NCBI RefSeq assembly: GCF_036543075.1
Contig: NZ_JAZHPF010000001.1
Coordinates: 62,001-126,000, forward strand
Length of the DNA stretch: 64,000 nucleotides
Origin: Deinococcus sp. YIM 134068
GTDB taxonomy: Bacteria > Deinococcota > Deinococci > Deinococcales > Deinococcaceae
Reading direction: 5' to 3'
Of this stretch, positions 55,960-64,000 are shown piece after piece. The position numbers and the translations under genes were made by a program. The first letter of the stretch is position 1; the number at the start of each line of letters is the position of its first letter. Under the pieces are notes generated by a model. It worked only from the letters and a program-made list of their open reading frames with translations. It did not search any database and was not told the origin of the DNA.

Positions 55960-56940
55960 TCACCGCTCCGTCTCCACCGTATACGTCCCGTCCCCCTGCC
56001 CCACGAACGTCACCGTGCCCTGACGGTCGGTGCGGTAGGTGCGGACGCCCCCTTGCTTGTACAGGTCCAGCGCCTCGCGGGTGGGGTGGCCGTAACTGTT
56101 CTCGCCCACGCCGATCACGACGTTTTCCGGGCGGACGGCGGCGAGCCAGGCGGGGTGGTCGCCGTTCGCAGCCCCGTGGTGGATGCTCTTGTAGACCTGG
56201 AAGGGTCCCTGAATCTCGGGACGCCCTTCCTTCAACCACGCCTCGGTCTCGGGCGTCTCGCTGTCGCCCGTGAGGAGGGCGCGGAAGTCGCCGAACTCCA
56301 GCCGCACGCCGACGCTGTTCTCATTCTGACCGTCGCCCATTCCGGCGGGTGGGGCCAGCACGCGCACCCGCACGCTGCCGAGGTTGACGACCTGCGTGTT
56401 CGCCTTCTGGAACGTCGTGCCGTCCTCGCGCAGGGCGGCGACGAGGCGTTCCCAGGTGCGGGTCGTGCCCGCAATCCCGTTGTTGATGAAGAGGGTCGGG
56501 TCGGCAGTCTGCGCGGCGGGCACCAGCCCCGCGATGTGGTCGGCGTCGGCGTGGCTGGCGACCATCAGGTCGATCTTGGTGACGTTGTAAGTCTTGAGGT
56601 GTTCACGCATCCGCTCGGCGCTGCGGCCCCCGTCGTAGAGCATCGTCTTGCCCTCGGGCGACGTGACGAGTACGGCGTCCCCCTGCCCCACGTCGAGAAA
56701 GCGGATCGTGACCTGCCCGGTCGGGGTGGTTGTGCCGCCTTCCCGCCGCTCCGTGCGCTCCTCCCGGCCACCGCCGAACAGCCCGCCCCCAGCACATGCC
56801 GCGAGGCTGACCGTCAAACCCAGCACGACGAGGCCAAGGAGGTCGCTGGGGCTGGGGCCGGGGGCGCGTCCACCCTTGCCCTTCCTGGCGGCGGCCTTGC
56901 GCTTGGGTGGTTTGGTGGAGGCGGGCTTCTTGCCGCTCAT
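55960..56940 (-). CDS. ComEC-like metallo-beta-lactamase-fold hydrolase, membrane anchored
   Basis: 326 residues. A Lys/Arg/Pro-rich N-terminus (1-30), one hydrophobic segment (34-50) with a lipobox-like LAAC, then an MBL domain like the C-terminal region of ComEC: TIRFLDVGQGDAVLVTSPEGKTMLYDGG, the metal motif H130-A-D-A-D-H135 in VASHADADHIAG, LLTGDSE and SIHHGAANGD. An extracellular nuclease or phosphodiesterase is likely. ATG 56940 overlaps the DUF3006 stop by 4 bases. Confidence 0.9.
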   Translation of the reverse strand: MSGKKPASTKPPKRKAAARKGKGGRAPGPSPSDLLGLVVLGLTVSLAACAGGGLFGGGREERTERREGGTTTPTGQVTIRFLDVGQGDAVLVTSPEGKTMLYDGGRSAERMREHLKTYNVTKIDLMVASHADADHIAGLVPAAQTADPTLFINNGIAGTTRTWERLVAALREDGTTFQKANTQVVNLGSVRVRVLAPPAGMGDGQNENSVGVRLEFGDFRALLTGDSETPETEAWLKEGRPEIQGPFQVYKSIHHGAANGDHPAWLAAVRPENVVIGVGENSYGHPTREALDLYKQGGVRTYRTDRQGTVTFVGQGDGTYTVETER

Positions 56941-57251
56941 AACGTGATCTCCCCTTCCCCGGTGTGGGCGTCCCCCGCGTTCAGGCGGTCCAGTTCGTGC
57001 TGGGCGGCTTTCCGTCTGGCCCACGTCTCACGCGGCAGCACACGGGCGGTCACGCCGTCGGGGCCGTCCTCCAAAGCGAGCACGTCGCCCTCCCGCACCC
57101 CGTCCGGCAGGGCCGACAGGGGCAGGTCGAAGGTGCGGCCATCCTCCCGCTCCAGCCGCGCCACGGGGCCGCGCGGGGCGTCCTCAATGCCGTCCACGAC
57201 CCAGCGCTCGAAACGGTGGCGAGCGTGGGAGCGGCGTTCCTTGTCCTTCAC
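56937..57251 (-). CDS. DUF3006 family protein
   Basis: 104 residues: RHRFERWVVDGIEDAPRGPVARLEREDGRTFDLPLSALPDGVREGDVLAL, then a helical C-terminal part (RRKAAQHELDRLNAG). DUF3006 domains frequently neighbour or are fused to ComEC-like MBL hydrolases; here they are coupled by an ATGA overlap. The DUF3006 gene comes first, suggesting a chaperone or partner. Confidence 0.88.
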   Translation of the reverse strand: MKDKERRSHARHRFERWVVDGIEDAPRGPVARLEREDGRTFDLPLSALPDGVREGDVLALEDGPDGVTARVLPRETWARRKAAQHELDRLNAGDAHTGEGEITL

Positions 57252-57308
57252 CTGTACAGCCTAACGCGCCGGGAACGGCCCAGCTTGGAACCGTGCCACA
57301 CTGCCCCC

Positions 57309-57866
57309 ATGCACCACCGCCTGACGCTGACCGACGGCGACCTGACCCTGCGCCCGCTCACCGAGGCCGACATTCCCGCCCTGTGCGCGCTGGCGCGGGA
57401 GGCGGGGGACGAACTGCGGTTGATGGGAGCGCCGCCCAATCACCCCGAGTATTATCTGGCCGCGCTGGACGCCCCGGAACAACAGCCGTTCGTGATAGAG
57501 GTCGGCGGCGAACTGGCAGGCAGCACCCGTTACGGCGACATTCGCTTGGCCCACGCCGGGTTGGAGATCGGCTGGACATGGCTCCATCCGCGCTAGCACG
57601 GCACGGGCGTCAACCGCCGCATGAAACGGCTGATGCTCGCGCACGCCTTCGGGGAGATGGGGATGGAGCGCGTGCAGCTCAAGACCGACCTCCTCAACCT
57701 CCGCAGCCAGCGGGCCATCGAGAAGCTGGGGGCCGTGCGGGAGGGCGTCCTCCGCAAGCACCAGCGCCGTCAGGACGGCAGCCTGCGTGACACGGTGATG
57801 TACTCGGTCACGGGCGAGGAGTGGCCGGGGGTGCGGTCACGGCTGGAGCGGGAGGAGCGGGCGTGA
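57309..57866 (+). pseudogene. GNAT acetyltransferase split by one in-frame amber codon
   Basis: Residues 1-95 read HHRLTLTDGDLTLRPLTEADIPALCALAREAG ... GLEIGWTWLHPR, then TAG at 57594, then in the same frame HGTGVNRRMKRLMLAHAFGEMGMERVQLKTDLLNLRSQRAIEKLGAVREGVLRKH to TGA at 57866. WTWLHPRYHGTGVN is the expected family sequence, so a Tyr codon became TAG by one base change. The acetyl-CoA loop HGTGVN lies behind the stop. No frameshift is needed. RimJ/RimL-like acetyltransferase. Confidence 0.85.
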
Positions 57867-58552
57867 AAGACGACCTGCCCACCGTCCTCACCCGCCTGGA
57901 TGCTTGGCTGGCCGCCAACGTCCCCGCCATTCACGCGACCCTGCGCCCCGGTGCCTCCGACGCCGAGTTAGATGACTTGGAGACCCTGACCGGCCTGAAA
58001 CTCCCCGAGGCGTTCCGCACCCTCTACCGCTGGCACGACGGGCAGGAGTGGGGTGCGGGGTTCGCGTTGGGACTGGAGTTTCTGCCGCTGTGGGTATTGG
58101 ACGGAGTGGGGCGTGAGTGGGAGATGTGGCAGGAAATTGGGGAGGCTCACCTGGAGATGAACACGGACATTCCCTCGACCTCGCATCCACCCAGCGCCAT
58201 TCAAGACGCCTACACGACGCCGGGATGGCTCGGTTTCCTGAAGGACGGGGGCGGAAACTTCGTCGGGCTGGACTTCAACCCTGGTCCGGCGGGCACGCTT
58301 GGGCAGGTCATCACCTTCGGGCGCGACGAGGAGGACAAGTTCGTGCTGGCCGACTCACTGGACGGCTTCCTGCGCGAGTACCTGGGGCGGCTGGAGTCCG
58401 GGCGCGTCACGGTGAGGCGGCGGGAGGACTTCGACGAGGAGATATGGGGCGTGGAGCTGCACGACGCCACGGGCCGTCCGGCGGGCGGCGGCTACACGCT
58501 GGCCGACTTCTACCCCGGCTTCGGCGCGTCCCCGGAGATTCCAAGGCGTTAG
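57863..58552 (+). CDS. SMI1/KNR4-like protein, tandem copy 1
   Basis: 229 residues from GTG 57863, overlapping the GNAT stop by 4 bases. The SMI1 fold is visible in LEFLPLW, LKLPEAFRTLYRWHDGQE, PGWLGFLKDGGGNFVGLDFNPG, VITFGRDEEDKFVLADSLDGFLREYLGRLESG. It shares long identical stretches with the next gene, a tandem duplicate. Possible immunity or cell-wall regulation role; no adjacent toxin was found. Confidence 0.88.
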   Translation: MKDDLPTVLTRLDAWLAANVPAIHATLRPGASDAELDDLETLTGLKLPEAFRTLYRWHDGQEWGAGFALGLEFLPLWVLDGVGREWEMWQEIGEAHLEMNTDIPSTSHPPSAIQDAYTTPGWLGFLKDGGGNFVGLDFNPGPAGTLGQVITFGRDEEDKFVLADSLDGFLREYLGRLESGRVTVRRREDFDEEIWGVELHDATGRPAGGGYTLADFYPGFGASPEIPRR

Positions 58553-58589
58553 CTCGCCCTCTGGGACGCGGAGAACTTAGACTTCCGGG

Positions 58590-59270
58590 ATGAAAGACGA
58601 CCTGCCCACCATCCTCGCCCGCCTGGATGCCTGGTTGGCCGCGCACGTTCCGGCGATTCACGCGACCCTGCGCCCCGGTGCCTCCGACGCTGAGCTGGAC
58701 GCGCTGGCAAGCCGCACCGGGCTGGAGTTGCCCGAGGGCTTCCGAACCCTCTACCGCTGGCACGATGGGCAGGAGCGGGCGGGGACGGGCTTTGCGCTGG
58801 GGCTGGAGTTTCTGCCGCTGGAGGGCGTGGGGCGCGAGTGGGAGATGTGGCGGAAGATCGGGGAGACCAGCCCTGAATTGAACGACGAGACCCCCTCCAC
58901 GTCCCGACCCCCCGGCGCTATTTGGGACGCCTACACGACGCCCGGCTGGCTCGGCTTCCTCGCGGACGGGAGCGGCAACTCCGTCGGGCTGGACTTCAAT
59001 CCCGGTCCGGCGGGCATGGTCGGGCAGGTCATTACCTTCGGGAGCGACGAGGAGACGAAATACGTGCTGGCCGATACCCTTCACGGCTTTCTGGCTCAAT
59101 ATCTGGAGCGGCTGGAATCCGGGGACGCCACAGTGAAGCGGCTGGAAGGGTTCGACCCCGAGCGGTGGAGCGTCGAACTTCACGAAGGAGGCTTCTCTCG
59201 GGGAGGCACGGCTGGCCTCTACCCCGGTTTCGGTCCGGGCTGGGAGCGGCGACGGCGCAAGCGGCGTTAA
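58590..59270 (+). CDS. SMI1/KNR4-like protein, tandem copy 2
   Basis: 226 residues from ATG 58590. Starts MKDDLPTILARLDAWLAA as does copy 1, then shares AIHATLRPGASDAELD, TLYRWHDGQE, DAYTTPGWLGFL and GLDFNPGPAG. The C-terminus diverges (GGFSRGGTAGLYPGFGPGWERRRRKRR). It has its own ribosome binding region in a 37-base gap. Duplicated SMI1 genes often reflect arrays of immunity genes, here without effector. Confidence 0.88.
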   Translation: MKDDLPTILARLDAWLAAHVPAIHATLRPGASDAELDALASRTGLELPEGFRTLYRWHDGQERAGTGFALGLEFLPLEGVGREWEMWRKIGETSPELNDETPSTSRPPGAIWDAYTTPGWLGFLADGSGNSVGLDFNPGPAGMVGQVITFGSDEETKYVLADTLHGFLAQYLERLESGDATVKRLEGFDPERWSVELHEGGFSRGGTAGLYPGFGPGWERRRRKRR

Positions 59271-59324
59271 GCGTTCGCCCTCTTCGGGACACTTCCCTCC
59301 CCCACCCCGGCGTATTCTCACCCT

Positions 59325-60455
59325 ATGAAGTGGCTGCGTGACCAGGGCCTCGCCCCCGTCGTGGACAAGGTGGAGGCGGGCGAGCGCCTGAGCTTCGACG
59401 AGGGGATGCGGCTGTACGAGACCCGTGACCTCAACGCGCTGATGCGGCTGGCGAACCTCCGCAAGGAGCGGCTGCACGGCGACAAGGTGTATTTCGTCCA
59501 CTCCATGCGGCTGGAGTTCACCAACATCTGCTATGTGGGCTGCACCTTCTGCGCCTTCGCCGCACGCAAGGGCGAGGAGCGGGCGTGGGACTACTCGCCG
59601 GAGGAGGTCGCGGAGCAGGTCAGGAGGCGTTACCTCCCCGGCATCACCGAACTGCACATGAGCAGCGGGCACCATCCCAACCACGGGTGGGACTATTACC
59701 CCGAGATGGTGCGGCGGCTGCGCGAGACGTTTCCCGAGCTTCAGGTCAAGGCGTTCACGGCGGCGGAGATCGAGCACCTCTCCAAGATCAGCAAGAAGCC
59801 CACGCTGGAGGTGCTGCGCGAGTTGCAGGCGGCGGGACTCGCGGCGATGCCGGGCGGTGGGGCCGAAATCTTCGCCGACCGGGTGCGGCGGCAGGTGGCG
59901 AGGAACAAGGTCAAGGCCGACAAGTGGCTCCAGATTCACCGCGAGGCGCACTCGCTGGGGATGCGGACGAACGCGACGATGCTCTACGGCCACATCGAGA
60001 CGCTGGAGGAGCGGCTGGACCACATGCACCGCCTCCGTGACCTGCAAGACGAGACGGGCGGCTTCCACGCCTTCATCCCCCTCGCCTTTCAACCGCTGGG
60101 CAACACGCTCGCGCAGAACCTCGGCAAGACGGAATACACGACGGGCCTGGACGACCTGCGGAATCTGGCGGTGGCGCGCGTGTACCTCGACAATTTCCCA
60201 CACATCAAGGGCTACTGGGTGATGATCGGGTCCGAACTCACCCAGGTCAGCCTCGACTGGGGCGTGTCGGACATCGACGGCACCATTCAGGAGGAACACA
60301 TCGCCCACGCGGCGGGCGCGACCTCACCGATGGCGCTCTCGCAGGCGGGCATGGTGCGGATGATTCGGCAGGCGGGGCGCGTGCCCGTGCTGCGCGACGC
60401 CTACTACCACGAACTCGAAGTCTTCCCGCGCCCGGCGGCGGAGGCGGCGGACTAG
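59325..60455 (+). CDS. mqnE: aminofutalosine synthase
   Basis: 376 residues. Radical SAM enzyme that adds the SAM adenosyl radical to 3-enolpyruvyl-oxybenzoate, forming aminofutalosine. C69, C73 and C76 lie in CYVGCTFC (CX3CX2C), followed by ITELHMSSGHHPNHGWDYY and GGAEIF, the MqnE pattern. Start ATG 59325. Followed by a SnoaL-like gene and mqnA (60912) on the same strand; mqnC is at 632-1798. mqnB and mqnD are not in the window. Confidence 0.95.
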   Translation: MKWLRDQGLAPVVDKVEAGERLSFDEGMRLYETRDLNALMRLANLRKERLHGDKVYFVHSMRLEFTNICYVGCTFCAFAARKGEERAWDYSPEEVAEQVRRRYLPGITELHMSSGHHPNHGWDYYPEMVRRLRETFPELQVKAFTAAEIEHLSKISKKPTLEVLRELQAAGLAAMPGGGAEIFADRVRRQVARNKVKADKWLQIHREAHSLGMRTNATMLYGHIETLEERLDHMHRLRDLQDETGGFHAFIPLAFQPLGNTLAQNLGKTEYTTGLDDLRNLAVARVYLDNFPHIKGYWVMIGSELTQVSLDWGVSDIDGTIQEEHIAHAAGATSPMALSQAGMVRMIRQAGRVPVLRDAYYHELEVFPRPAAEAAD

Positions 60456-60457
60456 GT

Positions 60458-60796
60458 GTGTCCTCCCCGCTCGACGACGTGCTGAGACTCGACGACGCCT
60501 GGAACGAGGCCTACCACCGCCGCGACCCCGAGCGGATGGCGCGGGTGCTGGCCGACGACTGGATGGCCTTTTTCCCCGACGGACGAACCGTGTTCAAGCC
60601 CGACCTGTTGGCAGGAATGCGTCACAACCCTCCCGCCGCCCTGATGTTCGAGCGCCACGCCGCCCGCGTGTACGGCGACACGGCGGTGACACGCGGAACG
60701 CTGTACGCGAATGGCGAGCGCGTGCAGAGCTTCCTGCGCGTGTACGCGAGGCGGGACGGGGAGTGGCGGGCGGTGAGCGTGCAGGTGGTGCCGTGA
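60458..60796 (+). CDS. SnoaL/DUF4440-like protein
   Basis: 112 residues from GTG 60458, 2 bases behind the mqnE stop. VLRLDDAWNEAYHRRDPERMARVLADDWMAFFPDG and ALMFERHAARVYGDTAVTRGTLYANG ... FLRVYARRDGEWRAVSVQVV fit the cone-shaped SnoaL-like fold (NTF2 superfamily). Such proteins bind or isomerise small molecules. Its placement between mqnE and mqnA may reflect an accessory role in menaquinone synthesis, but that is speculation. Confidence 0.85.
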   Translation: MSSPLDDVLRLDDAWNEAYHRRDPERMARVLADDWMAFFPDGRTVFKPDLLAGMRHNPPAALMFERHAARVYGDTAVTRGTLYANGERVQSFLRVYARRDGEWRAVSVQVVP

Positions 60797-60911
60797 GGAC
60801 TCGCTTTGCTCGTGGTCGAGGAGTCGAGGCGTCTAGAAGTCGAGCAGCCTTGCCCCTGGGTGCTGCTCGACCCCTCGACTTCTTGACCCCTCGACGGACG
60901 CGGAGCGCCCC
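60797..60911. repeat. GTCGAG word array and hairpin
   Basis: 60815-60896: GTCGAGGAGTCGAGGCGTC, AAGTCGAGCAG, then CTGCTCGACCCCTCGACTTC and TTGACCCCTCGACGG. The halves pair over a long stretch (GTCGAGCAG with CTGCTCGAC at the tip). The mqnA start follows 15 bases later, so a regulatory or mRNA-processing hairpin between mqnE and mqnA is possible. Confidence 0.6.
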
Positions 60912-61760
<849 letters not shown>

Positions 61761-61881
61761 GTTCCCCTCAGCCCTGATCCGGGGGGAGCGCCGAGGGCCG
61801 GTCCGGTAGGCCGGGAACAGGGCTGCCGATGGATGCTGAAGCCGCCCGCAGGCGGACCGCGCCATCCCTACAATTCCCCGT

Positions 61882-62892
61882 ATGGCCGTTTCCGTGCAGG
61901 GCACGCGCGTCACCTTCTCCCCCCCGCCCGGTGCCGTGGCGCTGGTGGGCGACTTCACCGACTGGCGCAAGAAACCCGCCCTTCCCGTGGAGGAAGGCCA
62001 GCCCCTCACGCTGACCCTGCCGCGCGGCGCGTGGGTGGAGTACGCCTGGCTGGACGCGGCGGGCGAACCCTTCGCCGACCCCGACAACCCGCAGCGGTCC
62101 CTGAACCCGTGGTGGCCCTATCCCCGCGCCGTCGTGGTGGGCGAGTACGCGCGCCATCCACTCTGGCAGGGGCCGGACGCGACGCAGAAGGGCACGGTCC
62201 ACCGCCTGACCTGGGCGGGCGGCGTCTTCCCCGGCACCCGCCGCGCCATCGTCCACACGCCGCACGGGCACGACCCGGTGCGGCCCACGCCCGTCTCCTA
62301 CGTGCAGGACGGCGTGGCCTTCTACCGCACGGGCAGGCTCGGTGAGGTCATGGACCGGGCGGTGGAGCGGGGGCTGGCCTCCGGCGCGGTTCTCGTCTTC
62401 GTGGAGCCGGGCGACCGCAGCGAGGAGTACTACCTCAACGACCGGTATCTGGACTTCCTGCGGGAGGAGGTGTTCCCGCGCGTGGAGGGCGAATACGTGA
62501 CCGTCTCGGAGCGGGGCTTGTGGGGAGCAAGCCTGGGCGGCTTGATTTCCCTGCACCTCGGCAGCGCGCACCCTGGCCTCTTCTCCCGCGTGGTCAGCCA
62601 CTCGGGGGCCTTCATCGCCCGGCCCGGCGCGACCTACGCGGACGGCGTAATCGACACGACCACGGCGGGCGAGTGGCTGCGGGGGCGGCTGGAGCGGGAC
62701 CTTCCCCGACACCTGAAGCTCAGCCTGGACACGGGCGTGCTGGAATGGCTGACCGGCCCGAACCGCCGAATGGCCGCCCTCCTCGCCGACGCGGGGGTGC
62801 GGCACCAGTACCGCGAATATCCCAGCGGACACAACTGGGTGACGTGGCGGGAGGCGTTGCCGGAGGCGTTCCTGTTCATGCAGGGGGAGTGA
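61882..62892 (+). CDS. esterase (enterochelin esterase/esterase D-like) with N-terminal glycogen-binding-like domain
   Basis: 336 residues. Residues 1-90 have the E-set/CBM48 pattern GAVALVGDFTDWRKKPALPV and WVEYAWLDAAGEPFADPDNP. The alpha/beta hydrolase has the nucleophile in LWGASLGGLISLHLG (GxSxGG), then SHSGAF and a C-terminal YPSGHNWVTWREALPEAF with the catalytic His. Likely an esterase of the Fes/IroE fold; substrate unknown. ATG 61882. Confidence 0.9.
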   Translation: MAVSVQGTRVTFSPPPGAVALVGDFTDWRKKPALPVEEGQPLTLTLPRGAWVEYAWLDAAGEPFADPDNPQRSLNPWWPYPRAVVVGEYARHPLWQGPDATQKGTVHRLTWAGGVFPGTRRAIVHTPHGHDPVRPTPVSYVQDGVAFYRTGRLGEVMDRAVERGLASGAVLVFVEPGDRSEEYYLNDRYLDFLREEVFPRVEGEYVTVSERGLWGASLGGLISLHLGSAHPGLFSRVVSHSGAFIARPGATYADGVIDTTTAGEWLRGRLERDLPRHLKLSLDTGVLEWLTGPNRRMAALLADAGVRHQYREYPSGHNWVTWREALPEAFLFMQGE

Positions 62893-62944
62893 GACCCGGC
62901 CCACTCACCCAGTCCGCCCGCCCACACGCCACAATCTGCTCCAT

Positions 62945-64000
<1,056 letters not shown>

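Overview
The window is a dense, very GC-rich bacterial chromosome segment that reads as Deinococcus or a close relative. This is inferred from three things: the gene families (menaquinone made by the futalosine route, ThyX, a small GidA-related flavoprotein, an RNase R with long low-complexity tails, a tmRNA tag reading GNQNYALAA), strong GC3 bias, and intergenic DNA full of short dispersed palindromic repeats. No rRNA, CRISPR array, integrase or intact insertion sequence was seen.

Layout. 1-5390: end of a VOC protein, mqnC, a cupin-like protein and topA. 5731-8557: a DUF218 protein, then an accessory patch with a 5'-truncated vapC, an intact vapBC pair, an orphan antitoxin-like ORF and a DUF5615/DUF433 toxin-antitoxin pair, bracketed by two diverged direct repeats. 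8784-10040: one AT-rich gene with HEPN features, clearly foreign, inserted behind the glycine cleavage operon. 10091-14625: gcvT-gcvH-gcvP on the minus strand. 14689-17157: a 2H phosphoesterase, a frameshifted HNH (endonuclease VII-like) gene directly behind thyX, thyX, a 33-aa membrane protein and an EVE-domain protein. 17239-26349: an HtrA-like protease, aldose epimerase, rlmB, a degenerate GGDEF/EAL regulator, an S4-domain protein and zapE. 26667-27164: tRNA-Leu(UAA) and tmRNA. 27288-33235: a glycosidase-like lipoprotein with a foreign 3' end, a PHP phosphoesterase, a lipid kinase, an EEP-family hydrolase and hflX. 33598-42700: tRNA-Ser(CGA), murJ, a decayed rhodanese, a stress-type SDR and a 1330-aa RNase R. 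42923-50985: an APP1-domain protein, an SDR, a secreted subtilase, a tRNA-Ser-like oddity, dnaJ, an SMI1 protein, prs and a DoxX protein. 51119-57866: a methyltransferase, two tandem small paralogues, an SCP2-like protein, trmB with a GidA-related gene, an MBL-hydrolase/DUF3006 pair and a GNAT gene broken by one stop codon. 57863-64000: tandem SMI1-like paralogues, mqnE, a SnoaL-like gene, mqnA, an esterase and a C39-like peptidase cut by the window end.

Functional links. mqnA, mqnC and mqnE supply three steps of futalosine menaquinone synthesis from two loci about 57 kb apart. gcvTHP feeds one-carbon units to folate, and thyX lies just beyond it. tmRNA, RNase R, HflX and DnaJ form a translation and RNA quality-control group.

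The most interesting parts are the HEPN insertion with the adjoining toxin-antitoxin remnants, the thyX/HNH neighbourhood, the repeated RRGRKAK array in RNase R, a tRNA-Ser-like sequence with an oversized central arm, and several recent gene breakages.
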